From an uncultured Tenacibaculum sp. (GTDB lineage Bacteria > Bacteroidota > Bacteroidia > Flavobacteriales > Flavobacteriaceae), in contig CANMWK010000016.1 in the NCBI GenBank assembly GCA_947501615.1, positions 1 to 64,000 on the forward strand: a DNA stretch of 64,000 nt, given 5' to 3'. Positions 34,808-44,532 of this stretch are shown here, one piece after another. Every line of letters starts with the position of its first letter. The first letter of the stretch is position 1. A model generated the notes under the pieces. That model saw only the letters and a program-made list of their open reading frames with translations. It searched no databases and was not told the DNA's origin. The translations under genes were made by a program, and so were the position numbers.

Positions 34808-35584
34808 TTATCGAGTTAATACAGAAATTAAAGTAACAATTATAGAACCTATAGAGATAAAAAGTCCAGTGTTGTTATTAAAAGCTGCATTTTGTGAAGA
34901 AGACTTATTTTGATCTACATATACCATATCATTTTGTTGTAAATAATAAACTGGGGAAGTAAATACCTTATTAGATCTTAAATCAATATCAAATTGAATT
35001 TTATCGCCATTAATTTCTCTAATGACTTTTATGGTATTTCTTTGTCCTGTAATATTCAAATCGCCAGCAAGCCCTATAGCCTCCAGTATAGTAATTCTTT
35101 CGTTTGGTATGGTATAGGTGCCAGGCTTTCTTACATCACCCAAAACAGTAATAGAATAATTCGCTATTCTAATGTTTATGGTTGGATTTTTAACATAATC
35201 AGGATCTAATTTATTTTTTAGAAGCGCTATGGCTTCATTACGTGTTAATCCTCCGATTTTTAATTTACCTATAATGGGAAAATCAATATGTCCATTATTA
35301 TCGATAAGATATGTTAGTTGTTGTGGATTACCAACCGGTCTGTCAGTTGTAGTAGCAAAACTAACAGCAGGTAAGTTAAAAGATTTTACAGATTCAAAAT
35401 CTAATGCGGAAACGGTAATTTGTAATAAATCATCGGGTTTAAATATCGTTTTGTACGAATTGGATACATTTTTACGATCTATTTGATCATTTTGGAAATA
35501 CGTAATGTTTTTTTTAGAAACACAAGACGTCAAACTTATACTTAAAATTAGTATAAATAAAACAACTTTTAAAACTTTTTGCAT
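34808..35584 (-). CDS. Wza-like polysaccharide export lipoprotein
   Basis: Outer-membrane polysaccharide export protein, 258 aa, with a lipobox at LTSC (Cys21). The Poly_export domain (FKPDDLLQITVSALDFESVKSF ... YLIDNNGHIDFPIIGKLKIGGLTRNEA) is followed by a SLBB module (ITVLGDVRKPGTYTIPNERITILEAIGLAGD ... NDMVYVDQN). A hydrophobic C-terminal segment (GLFISIGSIIVTLISVL) is typical of the Bacteroidota version. It is smaller than E. coli Wza. It lies eight bases upstream of the Wzc-like gene, with which it would form a trans-envelope complex. Confidence 0.9.
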   Translation of the reverse strand: MQKVLKVVLFILILSISLTSCVSKKNITYFQNDQIDRKNVSNSYKTIFKPDDLLQITVSALDFESVKSFNLPAVSFATTTDRPVGNPQQLTYLIDNNGHIDFPIIGKLKIGGLTRNEAIALLKNKLDPDYVKNPTINIRIANYSITVLGDVRKPGTYTIPNERITILEAIGLAGDLNITGQRNTIKVIREINGDKIQFDIDLRSNKVFTSPVYYLQQNDMVYVDQNKSSSQNAAFNNNTGLFISIGSIIVTLISVLTR

Positions 35585-35676
35585 TGTTCAAATTTTTGGC
35601 GAAACTAGTAAAATTTAATTAGAAAAAATAAACTTTATTAACTATTGTAAATGTTTTGTGATAAAACATTAAAAAT

Positions 35677-36798
35677 CTAACTTTTGTAGAAGTACTTGTG
35701 AAGTTTATTTTTCTTATAAGAGATTTCATTATTTCGAATGTACTTTTTTTTGTTTTTCATAAAAAATAACATTAAAGCGAGTGATGATAAAAATGTTATT
35801 TGAAATACTATTAAAACATAACTTTTAAACCATAAGTTTAGTACATATGTAAACGAGATAAAAGTAATATTAATTATTGTTATTATAAATGTTGTCTTTT
35901 TATGTGACATTTTCATGCTAAGGAATATATGATGAATATGATTGTTATCAGCTACGAAGAAACTTTTACCACTAAAAATTCTTATCAAAAATACTCTAAT
36001 TGTGTCAAACAGGGGGATACTAATAATTGATATCAATATTGCTATAAGGTTTTCAGAATTAATTTTTATAGATGTTAAGAGTGGTGTATTCTTGGTAGAA
36101 ATTAATTTAAGAATAAGTAATCCAATTATAAAACCTATAATCATTGAACCTGTATCTCCCATGAAAATTTTCTTTTTATCAGAAAAATTGAAAAATAGAA
36201 AAGAAAAGAGTGTTCCAGCTGTTATCAAGCATAAGAAAAAGTAAAAATATAATTCAGAGCAATAAAACATAATTCCTAAGAATGAAACAATAGTAATTCC
36301 TATTAATGAAGCCAAGCCATCAATGCCATCTATCAAATTATACGAATTGATTATAAAAATCATAAAAAAAGAAGACATTAGAAGTGATGAAAAATAGTTT
36401 ATTTCTCCGATATCTAAGAAACCATTAAAAGAAGTAAATACTAAAGAATTGTTTGACAATACAAAATAAATAGCTATTATTTGTGATATAATTTTTGTTA
36501 AAGGAGATATTGAAATTAAATCATCTTTCAACCCAATTATAAAAAGAACGGTCAAACTAGGAGTAATGTGATTGATCACGTTATCATTATCCCATTTTTT
36601 TAAAAAAAATAGCAAGAAGATTAATGTAATGAAAAAAGCTACCCCTCCTAAAGTAGGAGTCATTTTAGAGTGTGAACTTCTTGTATTTGGCTTATCTAAT
36701 AGTTTTTTGAATTTTACTATGTTGATTATTTTAGGCACAATAATATATGTAAGAAAAAATGCCCCCAAAAAAAATAAGATTGAACTTTCTGTAATCAT
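35677..36798 (-). CDS. WecA-like undecaprenyl-phosphate sugar-phosphate transferase
   Basis: Integral membrane glycosyltransferase of the MraY/WecA family that starts a polysaccharide or O-antigen unit by moving a sugar phosphate, usually GlcNAc-1-P, onto undecaprenyl phosphate. 373 aa from the ATG at 36798 (MITESSILFFLGAFFL); a TTG 60 bases upstream adds a polar leader and is not used. Motifs: DKPNTRSSHSKMTPTLGG, NLIDGIDGLASLIG, FMGDTGSMIIGF and NNHIHHIFL (HIHH). About ten membrane helices. It is first in the operon with the Wza-like and Wzc-like genes (92-base gap). Confidence 0.88.
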   Translation of the reverse strand: MITESSILFFLGAFFLTYIIVPKIINIVKFKKLLDKPNTRSSHSKMTPTLGGVAFFITLIFLLFFLKKWDNDNVINHITPSLTVLFIIGLKDDLISISPLTKIISQIIAIYFVLSNNSLVFTSFNGFLDIGEINYFSSLLMSSFFMIFIINSYNLIDGIDGLASLIGITIVSFLGIMFYCSELYFYFFLCLITAGTLFSFLFFNFSDKKKIFMGDTGSMIIGFIIGLLILKLISTKNTPLLTSIKINSENLIAILISIISIPLFDTIRVFLIRIFSGKSFFVADNNHIHHIFLSMKMSHKKTTFIITIINITFISFTYVLNLWFKSYVLIVFQITFLSSLALMLFFMKNKKKYIRNNEISYKKNKLHKYFYKS

Positions 36799-36883
36799 AA
36801 TGCATAGAAACTTTTTAAAAATATGACCATTTGTAAAATCTTTTTTAAAGATATTCAACAGGTAATATTTTAAATCTTTCGTG

Positions 36884-36891
36884 CAAATCTA
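36884..36891 (-). promoter_or_regulatory. Candidate -7 element for the polysaccharide operon
   Basis: TAGATTTG on the minus strand matches TAnnTTTG and predicts a leader of about 80 bases before the WecA-like ATG. No clear TTG at the usual distance. Confidence 0.4.
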
Positions 36892-36933
36892 GTAAAATTT
36901 CAATAAGTTATTTTAATTATAGGAATAAAAAAC

Positions 36934-37449
36934 TTAAATCTTCTTCATTTGCTGTTTCAGCATTTGAATCTGATCCTTTAACATTCCATGCTTGTCTAAT
37001 TTCTTAGCTTCATTCATTAATGTTGTTGCCTCTCTTTTTCTTCGTTTAGACATAGCTATACTTGCTAGTTGTAATTTAGCCATAGCCATATCATGATCCA
37101 TAGATAGTCCCAATTTTACAGCTTTCTTCAGAAACTTTTCTGCTTGTGTAAGGTTGGTCTGAGAAAGCATCGTTCCATGTAAATAGTTATAATACCCCTG
37201 TTGTTTTAGAGTCAAAGCAGCTTCAGGATTTTTAATATAGCTTAACCATTTCTTAGCTCCTTCAAAGTCTTGTGTTCTTAATTTTAGAAAAGCTAAAAGA
37301 ATAAATTCATTTTTAAAATAAAATAAAATAAAAATTCCTGTTAGAAGTAAGATGGCAATTCCATTTCCTATATGGCCTTGACTAAATTCGTAAACAGCCC
37401 AAATAAAGGTTAGAAATGCTAAAGCTAATTTTATATTTTTATGAAACAT
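36934..37449 (-). CDS. TPR-like membrane protein downstream of ccsBA
   Basis: 171 aa. Two hydrophobic segments at the N-terminus (about 8-24 and 28-45) and a soluble helical remainder with a TPR-like pattern (YYNYLHGTMLSQTNLTQAEKFLKKAVKLGL, then MAMAKLQLASIAMSKRRKREATTLMNEAKKL). It is probably anchored in the inner membrane and cytoplasmic for the rest. Similar short proteins occur next to flavobacterial cytochrome c maturation genes, but the function is unknown. It follows ccsBA by 55 bases and has its own TACATTTG element. Confidence 0.7.
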   Translation of the reverse strand: MFHKNIKLALAFLTFIWAVYEFSQGHIGNGIAILLLTGIFILFYFKNEFILLAFLKLRTQDFEGAKKWLSYIKNPEAALTLKQQGYYNYLHGTMLSQTNLTQAEKFLKKAVKLGLSMDHDMAMAKLQLASIAMSKRRKREATTLMNEAKKLDKHGMLKDQIQMLKQQMKKI

Positions 37450-37472
37450 GTTATTTCTTTCTAATTTTGCGA

Positions 37473-37480
37473 CAAATGTA
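37473..37480 (-). promoter_or_regulatory. Candidate -7 element for the TPR-like gene
   Basis: TACATTTG on the minus strand lies in the gap between ccsBA and the next gene. A TTG-containing TATTTG lies 14 bases further upstream, shorter than the usual spacing. Confidence 0.4.
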
Positions 37481-37504
37481 CATTTTTCCTAAAACAAATA
37501 AGTA

Positions 37505-40500
37505 TTACTTCTTATAAAACTTTCTGTTTTTAAACCAAGCTAAAGCTCCTAATATAAATACAAAAGCAGCAGAGTATATTACAGAATTAGGCGTGATAAC
37601 TTTGTCACCACTAGCATAAGAGTGTAAGCCAGATAAATAGAAATTTACACCAAAGAAGGTCATTAGTATAGAAAAATAAGCTATGATTGTCCATAAATTA
37701 AAGGTGTATTTACCTCTTAACCCTGGTATTAAACGCATGTGTAAGACAAAAGCATAGATCATAATTGAAATTAACGCCCAGGTTTCTTTAGGATCCCAGC
37801 CCCAATAACGACCCCAACTTTCATTAGCCCACATGCCTCCTAAGAAGTTACCAACAGTAAGCATAACAACTCCTATTACAGCAGACATTTCGTTAACAAT
37901 TGTAAGTTCTTTAAGGTGTGTTTCTATTTTCTTTTTATTTTTTTTATTGGTAAAAATGATTAAGAATAATGATATAACTCCTAAAATCATACTTAAAGAA
38001 AAAGGACCATAACTAGCTACAATAATTGGCACATGTACAACTACCCACCAAGAGTTAAGTACAGGAACTAAATTTGCTATTTCTGGATCTGTCCAGTTTC
38101 CTAAAGCAAACATTAAAATAACGCAAGCAACAAAAGTAGCGGCACCAATTGTTAATGGTGATTTTCGTCCTAAGAATAATCCGAATATCATAGCAGCCCA
38201 AGAAACAAAAACAATACCTTCATGAGCATTACTCCAGGGGGCATGACCAGCAATATACCAACGGGCTATTAAATCGGCAGTATGTGCCAAAAACAGTAAA
38301 ATGATAATACTAATAAGTCCTTTTATTAGATAATTAATGAATTTGTAATTATAGAAAATTTGAAAAATTACTATGGCAACTAACAAAAAACCAAATAACC
38401 CATAATAAAGAAATAGCTTTTTTGATATATTTATCTTATTGTAAGTTATTTCTACGTCAATTTTATTCTCTGAAGGTATTACATTGCTACCATATTTCTT
38501 TTGAAAATTTTTAATACCATTTAAAACTTTATTAGCTTCCTTATATCCTTCCGTCCTTTTTGCTTCTTGTAGTAATTGTAAATAAACAGGTAACGATTGT
38601 TTAACAAAAACAGAATCTGTCCCTTTAAAAGGTGCTTTAAAGGTTTCTGGTTGTGATACCCATTTATTGTTTTCATCATTTGGGATAGGATAGATTTTTA
38701 ATACTCCGCCACCAATAGCCTGATTTAATAACCATAAACGTTTTTCAATTTTAATAACATCTTGTTCAAACTTATTCTGAATCTTTGTTTTTTGAGCTTT
38801 AATAAGTATTTTATCAATTTTTGAATTACTTTCAGTGTCATAAAAATCGATGAAACGAGCATGAGTTGCATCTTTTGGTAACCCTAAGGCTTCTCGGATT
38901 TTATAATTACCTTTTTCTAGATGTATGAAGGGAACTTGATACCAAAGTCTAGGGAATTCAGTCATAGAAAGCAATACTTGGCTAGGAGTCATTCCTTTGA
39001 AACTGTTAGTATGTGAAATTTTTCGTACTAATTCTGAAGCAAAAGTGTGAGCGGGTTTCATTCTACCACCTGCATCCTGTATTACCAGTCTACTAAACTC
39101 TTCAGCATGTTTTTTATCTACTAGATTAGCTTGTAAAATACTGTCTATCTTCTCTTCAGAAAGAAGGTTTTTGTGGGTTTCATGTTGTCCGAAACTTAAT
39201 CCATAAGAAAATAAAAAAGGAAGGAAAATTAAGGCTTTTTTATCTTGAATTTTCTTTAGCTGTTTTTTTAAACTATCAAAGCGTGTATTTTTAGCAAAAA
39301 GCATAGAAATTAAACCTATATATAAAAGTGAGTACCCCAAATATGTAATAAAAGTTCCCCAAAAATCATGATTAACAGATAAATGGGTTTGTTCAATAGC
39401 TTGACCTTCGTTTTTGTAACTAGCTTGGAAAAACTTATAACCTCTGTAATCTAAAATGTGATTCATGAAAATTCTATAATAAAAAGTATCGTTACTGTCA
39501 ATAACACTTATTTCACTAGCAAAGGAAGAAGCACTTTCAGATCCTGGATACTTTTCTAATTGAAAATCGTTAAGTTTAACATTAAAAGGAGTTTGTAATA
39601 GTTTAGCACCATACCAAGCCCTTATGTTCAACCCACCTATAGTCAAATCTTTTTTATTACTAGTATTAAATTGTCCTCCGATAAACTCCACTTGTTTAGT
39701 TTCTCCATTACAAGTAATATCGAAAATAACACTGTCAAATTTTGTTTTATCTTTTTTTCCTCTTACAATTTTCATCTCACCTTTTTCAGCAGGGCGAGGA
39801 ATTACAAATTGTAAGCCTTCTATAGTGTGTAATGTTAAGAATTGAAAATTTTGAATACTATCTTTTACTATAGGACCTCTTTTTTGATCTTGCATACGTA
39901 GCCAATTTCCATCAGCTTTTGAAGTCATTTTTAAATTCTCACCTTCGTAAAAGAAATTGATGTTAGCATTTTTATTGGGAGCGTCAAAACCAACTAAAAT
40001 ATTGTGAATGTTTTGAATACTACCTCTTTTTATATAATGTTCATGGCGTGAACCACTTGAGTTTTCAACAAAAAATAGATGCTCTACACCATTTTCATCT
40101 AACACTAATTTCTTCTCTGACCAAGGGATATAGTCTACAAGTTTAAAGTTGACTTCATTTGCTGGTTTATCTCTTTTAGGTTGAAAACTAAAAGAAAATT
40201 CTTTAGCATTTTTTCCTAGTGCGGAAAACAACAGTCTTTCTTCGTATGTTTTCTGAGATATGTTATTGTCTATGATTGCATTTAAATAATTGGTTTCAGA
40301 AAGAAAAGTATTTGTCGATTCCCCTTCATCAATAATCATCATTCCTTCATAACCGATATATCTTGTTATTCCTGCACCTATGATTATAAAAAGAAATGCA
40401 AGATGAAACATTAAAACAGTCCACTTTTCTTTTCTTAATAATTTATATCTGAAAATATTTCCGAAAAAATTGATAACAAAAAAGATCAAGATTAATTCAA

Positions 40501-40648
40501 ACCACCATGTATTGTATACTAGTTTTTTTGCTGTTTGTGTACCAAAATCATTTTCAATAAATGTAGCGATTCCCATGGCTATAGAAAAAACTAAAAATAG
40601 CACAGCCATTAATCGAGTAGAATATAAAATATTTAATATTTTTTTCAT
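37505..40648 (-). CDS. ccsA: Cytochrome c biogenesis protein CcsBA (ResB-ResC fusion)
   Basis: System II cytochrome c synthase that moves heme across the inner membrane and attaches it to CXXCH apocytochromes. 1047 aa, a fusion of ResB/CcsB (N-terminal, with membrane helices near 10-30, 45-70 and 85-105 and a large periplasmic domain) and CcsA (from about 750, eight helices). The heme-binding WWD motif is WGRYWGWDPKETWALIS near residues 943-958. Conserved histidines appear in AHTADLIARWYIAGHAPWSNAHE and MRLIPGLRGKY contexts. Starts at ATG 40648 behind a TAACTTTG element. Confidence 0.93.
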   Translation of the reverse strand: MKKILNILYSTRLMAVLFLVFSIAMGIATFIENDFGTQTAKKLVYNTWWFELILIFFVINFFGNIFRYKLLRKEKWTVLMFHLAFLFIIIGAGITRYIGYEGMMIIDEGESTNTFLSETNYLNAIIDNNISQKTYEERLLFSALGKNAKEFSFSFQPKRDKPANEVNFKLVDYIPWSEKKLVLDENGVEHLFFVENSSGSRHEHYIKRGSIQNIHNILVGFDAPNKNANINFFYEGENLKMTSKADGNWLRMQDQKRGPIVKDSIQNFQFLTLHTIEGLQFVIPRPAEKGEMKIVRGKKDKTKFDSVIFDITCNGETKQVEFIGGQFNTSNKKDLTIGGLNIRAWYGAKLLQTPFNVKLNDFQLEKYPGSESASSFASEISVIDSNDTFYYRIFMNHILDYRGYKFFQASYKNEGQAIEQTHLSVNHDFWGTFITYLGYSLLYIGLISMLFAKNTRFDSLKKQLKKIQDKKALIFLPFLFSYGLSFGQHETHKNLLSEEKIDSILQANLVDKKHAEEFSRLVIQDAGGRMKPAHTFASELVRKISHTNSFKGMTPSQVLLSMTEFPRLWYQVPFIHLEKGNYKIREALGLPKDATHARFIDFYDTESNSKIDKILIKAQKTKIQNKFEQDVIKIEKRLWLLNQAIGGGVLKIYPIPNDENNKWVSQPETFKAPFKGTDSVFVKQSLPVYLQLLQEAKRTEGYKEANKVLNGIKNFQKKYGSNVIPSENKIDVEITYNKINISKKLFLYYGLFGFLLVAIVIFQIFYNYKFINYLIKGLISIIILLFLAHTADLIARWYIAGHAPWSNAHEGIVFVSWAAMIFGLFLGRKSPLTIGAATFVACVILMFALGNWTDPEIANLVPVLNSWWVVVHVPIIVASYGPFSLSMILGVISLFLIIFTNKKNKKKIETHLKELTIVNEMSAVIGVVMLTVGNFLGGMWANESWGRYWGWDPKETWALISIMIYAFVLHMRLIPGLRGKYTFNLWTIIAYFSILMTFFGVNFYLSGLHSYASGDKVITPNSVIYSAAFVFILGALAWFKNRKFYKK

Positions 40649-40673
40649 TGTAACTTGCGTAGATAAAACTGCG

Positions 40674-40681
40674 CAAAGTTA
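40674..40681 (-). promoter_or_regulatory. Candidate -7 element for ccsBA
   Basis: TAACTTTG on the minus strand matches TAnnTTTG, 26 bases from the ATG. The upstream element is degenerate. Confidence 0.5.
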
Positions 40682-40754
40682 CGGAAAGTTATAGGAATTA
40701 ACTTCTAACTATTGGTGATTTTTAATGTTTAGAATTAGTTAAAATTGGAGGTTT

Positions 40755-41633
40755 TTAATTTCCTATTTTTTCTCCCATTTTCACAAAGGTTTCAATCTGA
40801 TTTTTAGTGTTTTCTAAAATATCACGATCAATTTGAATTTTATTTTTATCAACTAAAACTACAATAGTAGATCCTCCGAAAGCAAAATAGCCCATTTCAT
40901 CTCCTTTATTAACAGGAGTATTTGCTGTGTAGGTTTCTAAAATACTTCCTACCATGGTTGCCCCAACAGGAGCTAATAAGATATCACCTTTGTCTTCAGT
41001 TTTTAAAATACAGTACTCACGTTTGTTTTCACAGAAAACAGTAGTGAAATTTGAAGCTAAGGCATAAGGGGATACGGAAAGATAATCTCCTTTTATTTTT
41101 GTTGAAGAAGATGGAATACCTCTGTATGGAAAATGATATCTATGGTAATCGTTTGGAGCTAATCGTAAAATTAATAAAGAAGCGTTTTTATAATGTAAAG
41201 CTAACTCCTTATCATTTAAAAATTCACGCAATGTGAATTTTCTACCCTTTACAAAAAAGTGATGCACATCTTCAATATTTTCGAAAGCTAGTAATTTTCC
41301 ATCACCAGGTGATATAAATCCATTTTCTATAGGTCTGGCTTCTGGTTTTAATTCTCTGTAAAAAAAGTCGTTAAAAGAGGTGAATTCAGTAATAGATTTT
41401 TTAGCTTCAGACATATCAATTTTTAAATCGGAAACAAAGCTTTCTATTTTTTTTGTTGAGGAAGATTTGTTCATTTTTCTTCCATACCATTCTGATAAAA
41501 ATTTTCGTTTCACTAAAGGCAGAAATAACATTTTTCCAAACGGATTGTTATATAAAAGTTTTAAAAAACCTTCTCCAGGAGGAGTTTCGATTTCTGTTTT
41601 ACCAGTTTTTCTATTGATGAATTTTATTTGCAT
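40755..41633 (-). CDS. psd: Phosphatidylserine decarboxylase proenzyme
   Basis: Makes phosphatidylethanolamine by decarboxylating phosphatidylserine at the inner membrane. 292 aa, long-form type. The self-cleavage site is FGGST (Gly254/Ser255; many relatives have LGST), which generates the pyruvoyl group on the alpha chain. Other conserved parts are FNDFFYRELKPEARPIE, SPGDGKLLAF, NDYHRYHFPYRG (catalytic His) and VGATMVGSI. It is last in the udk-to-psd operon, three bases after vanW. The matching pssA is outside the window. Confidence 0.92.
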   Translation of the reverse strand: MQIKFINRKTGKTEIETPPGEGFLKLLYNNPFGKMLFLPLVKRKFLSEWYGRKMNKSSSTKKIESFVSDLKIDMSEAKKSITEFTSFNDFFYRELKPEARPIENGFISPGDGKLLAFENIEDVHHFFVKGRKFTLREFLNDKELALHYKNASLLILRLAPNDYHRYHFPYRGIPSSSTKIKGDYLSVSPYALASNFTTVFCENKREYCILKTEDKGDILLAPVGATMVGSILETYTANTPVNKGDEMGYFAFGGSTIVVLVDKNKIQIDRDILENTKNQIETFVKMGEKIGN

Positions 41634-41636
41634 ACC

Positions 41637-42449
41637 TTAGTTATTGCTGTTCTGTAATATAGGATTATACATCATAATGGCATTGTTTTCTACTAAAATT
41701 TTTTCACTTACTTGTTTTTTAGCTTTCTTTTTTAGTTGAAATATTTTGTTGTGTCTTGTATAGCCTCCCCAAAATTGTAATTCGATTTTATGATCACGTT
41801 CTTCGATTTCATATTGATAAAGCGAAGGGTGTAATGAAGATAAATTTCCATGTAAATGAGTGGCATCTAACCATAAATTGATTTGAAAACTATTGTCAGT
41901 TTCGTTTTTTACTTGTAAATCAATATAGTTATAAGACAAAGTAGCTCCTGCCCCAAAAGGTACTTTTCTTTTTACATCAGGGAAAACATCATAACTATGC
42001 CTATATCGTTCAGTAATGGTTAATGGACTATGTGCAAAAATCCAAAATAATAAATTTCCTAATTGGCATAATCCTCCTCCTATATCTTTATCTATTTTTC
42101 CGCTTTTTAGAACTAATCCTTCAAGATATCCTTTTCTTTTTGTGGGTCTACCTACTAGCTTCCATAGTGAAAATGTTTCACCAGGTTGAATGACTACTTG
42201 ATGAATTTTTTTAGTAGCTATAATTAAATTTGTTCTTTTATTTTCCTGTAGATGCATTTCTACATCTTTTAGCGGTCTTAAAATTAGTGATTTGTGTTCA
42301 AAAATAACATTATCAAATCGCGTGTTTTTTATTGGTTTAGCCCAACCAGAATTCGTAAACCATTTCAGTTTTCGTTTAAGTATATAAAATTCTTTCCCAA
42401 GATATAATCTTAGGTTACTTCTCTTTATTGGTTTGGCAATCTTTTTCAC
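41637..42449 (-). CDS. VanW family protein
   Basis: 270 aa, similar to the VanW family first seen in some vancomycin-resistance clusters; its activity is unknown and presence here does not mean resistance. Core pieces are KIHQVVIQPGETFSLWKLVGRPTKRKGYLEGLVLKSGKID and GGGLCQLGNLLFWIFAHSPLTITERYRHSYDVFPD. No signal peptide. The start is a GTG at 42449 (MKKIAKPIKRSNLRLYLG), as no ATG is suitably placed. The 16-base gap from scpA and the three-base gap to psd place it within the operon, hinting at a link with envelope lipid or wall metabolism. Confidence 0.85.
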   Translation of the reverse strand: MKKIAKPIKRSNLRLYLGKEFYILKRKLKWFTNSGWAKPIKNTRFDNVIFEHKSLILRPLKDVEMHLQENKRTNLIIATKKIHQVVIQPGETFSLWKLVGRPTKRKGYLEGLVLKSGKIDKDIGGGLCQLGNLLFWIFAHSPLTITERYRHSYDVFPDVKRKVPFGAGATLSYNYIDLQVKNETDNSFQINLWLDATHLHGNLSSLHPSLYQYEIEERDHKIELQFWGGYTRHNKIFQLKKKAKKQVSEKILVENNAIMMYNPILQNSNN

Positions 42450-42465
42450 GATTTCGCAAAGTGTT

Positions 42466-44532
42466 TTACTCTTCTTCTACACTATCTATTAAGATTTCTA
42501 ACATATCAATAGCGGCTTGAGCTATTTTTGTTCCAGGTCCAAATACACCAACGGCGCCTGCATCAAATAAAAATTGATAATCTTGGGCTGGTATTACACC
42601 GCCAACAATCACCATAATGTCTTCACGTCCATAACTTTTTAATTCACCTATTACTTGAGGAACTAACGTTTTATGTCCTGCAGCTAATGATGAAATTCCT
42701 AAAATATGAACATCATTTTCAATGGCTTGTTTCGCAGCTTCTTTTGGTGTTTGAAAAAGTGGACCAACATCTACATCAAATCCTAAGTCAGCATAACCAG
42801 TGGCAACAACTTTTGCACCACGGTCATGACCATCTTGTCCCAATTTAGCAATCATTATTCTAGGTCTTCTACCTTCGAGTTCAGCAAAACTATCAGCTAG
42901 TTCGCTTGCTTTTTTAAATAATGAATCGTCTTTAATTTCTTTACTATACACGCCAGATATGGTTTTATGTACTGCTTTATGTCTACCAAAAATAGATTCT
43001 AAAGCATCTGAAATTTCGCCTAATGTAGCTCTTTTTCTTGCCGCTTTAACTGCTAAGTCTAATAAATTTCCGTTACCAGTTTCTGCACATTTTGTTAAGT
43101 CAGCAAGACATTGATTAACTTCAGCTTGATTTCTTTTGGCTTTTAAATCATCTAAACGATCAATTTGAGATTTACGAACAGCCTCGTTGTCTACCTCTAA
43201 AATATGTAAAGGGTCTTCTTGTTCTAATTGATATTTATTTACACCAACAATTACATCCTGACCACTATCGATTCGAGCTTGCTTAATTGCAGCAGCTTCT
43301 TCAATTCTCATTTTAGGAATTCCTTTTTCGATAGCTTTTGTCATTCCTCCTAATTCATCGACTTCTTGAATTAATTTCCAAGCTTTGTTTGTGATTTCTT
43401 CAGTAAGTTGCTCTAAGTGATAACTTCCTGCCCAAGGATCAACAGTTTTCGTAATGTGAGTTTCCTGTTGTAAATAAATTTGAGTATTTCTTGCAATACG
43501 AGCAGAGAAATCTGTAGGTAAAGCAATTGCTTCATCTAAAGCATTGGTGTGTAAACTTTGTGTTCCTCCAAAAGCAGCAGCCATTGCTTCAATTGCAGTT
43601 CTTGCTACATTATTAAAAGGATCTTGCTCTGTTAAACTCCAACCACTTGTTTGGCAGTGTGTTCTTAGTGCTAAAGATTTTGGATTCTTTGGGTTGAATT
43701 GTTTTACCAATTTTGCCCACAACATTCTACCAGCACGCATTTTTGCAATTTCAGTAAAATGATTCATTCCAATGGCCCAGAAAAAAGATAATCTTGGAGC
43801 AAAAGCGTCAATATCCATTCCGGCAGCTAAACCAGTCTTAATATATTCCAATCCATCGGCTAATGTATATGCTAATTCAATTTCTGGAGTTGCTCCAGCT
43901 TCTTGCATATGATAACCAGAGATAGAAATTGAATTAAATTTCGGCATATTATTACTAGTATATTCGAAAATATCAGCAATAATTTTCATTGAAGGAGTAG
44001 GAGGGTAGATGTAAGTATTCCTAACCATAAACTCCTTTAAAATATCATTTTGAATAGTTCCTGCTAATTGTTCTGGTTTTACCCCTTGTTCTTCAGCAGC
44101 AATAATATAAAAAGCAAGAATAGGTAATACGGCTCCGTTCATTGTCATAGAAACCGACATTTTATCCAATGGTATTTGATTAAATAATACCTTCATGTCT
44201 TCTACAGAATCTATGGCAACACCAGCTTTTCCTACATCACCTTGTACTCTTTCATGATCAGAATCATAACCTCTGTGTGTTGCTAAATCAAAGGCAACAG
44301 ATAAACCTTTTTGCCCAGCAGCTAAATTTCTTCTGTAAAAAGCATTACTTTCTTCAGCAGTTGAAAAACCTGCATATTGACGAATTGTCCAAGGTCTTCT
44401 AACATACATGGTAGAATAAGGCCCTCGTAAATTGGGAGCAATACCGGCTACAAACTTTTCGTGTTCGAAACTTTTGTTTTTAGCAGTCGAATTATTCTCT
44501 ATTTTTATATTGGAAATATCTTTTCTACTCAT
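42466..44532 (-). CDS. scpA: Methylmalonyl-CoA mutase, large (catalytic) subunit
   Basis: Adenosylcobalamin-dependent interconversion of succinyl-CoA and methylmalonyl-CoA. 688 aa. The catalytic barrel has [37 protein letters not shown] and [19 protein letters not shown]. The C-terminal B12 domain has [20 protein letters not shown] with the cobalt-ligand His in DxHxxG and GGVIP further on. Its ATG overlaps the stop of the exported-protein gene by eight bases, so translation is probably coupled. It pairs with the small subunit encoded one gene upstream. Confidence 0.95.
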   Translation of the reverse strand: MSRKDISNIKIENNSTAKNKSFEHEKFVAGIAPNLRGPYSTMYVRRPWTIRQYAGFSTAEESNAFYRRNLAAGQKGLSVAFDLATHRGYDSDHERVQGDVGKAGVAIDSVEDMKVLFNQIPLDKMSVSMTMNGAVLPILAFYIIAAEEQGVKPEQLAGTIQNDILKEFMVRNTYIYPPTPSMKIIADIFEYTSNNMPKFNSISISGYHMQEAGATPEIELAYTLADGLEYIKTGLAAGMDIDAFAPRLSFFWAIGMNHFTEIAKMRAGRMLWAKLVKQFNPKNPKSLALRTHCQTSGWSLTEQDPFNNVARTAIEAMAAAFGGTQSLHTNALDEAIALPTDFSARIARNTQIYLQQETHITKTVDPWAGSYHLEQLTEEITNKAWKLIQEVDELGGMTKAIEKGIPKMRIEEAAAIKQARIDSGQDVIVGVNKYQLEQEDPLHILEVDNEAVRKSQIDRLDDLKAKRNQAEVNQCLADLTKCAETGNGNLLDLAVKAARKRATLGEISDALESIFGRHKAVHKTISGVYSKEIKDDSLFKKASELADSFAELEGRRPRIMIAKLGQDGHDRGAKVVATGYADLGFDVDVGPLFQTPKEAAKQAIENDVHILGISSLAAGHKTLVPQVIGELKSYGREDIMVIVGGVIPAQDYQFLFDAGAVGVFGPGTKIAQAAIDMLEILIDSVEEE

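Noticed and set aside
41637-42449. Vancomycin resistance gene
   Set aside because: VanW homologues are widespread without vanHAX; none of the resistance genes are here, and the context is lipid synthesis.
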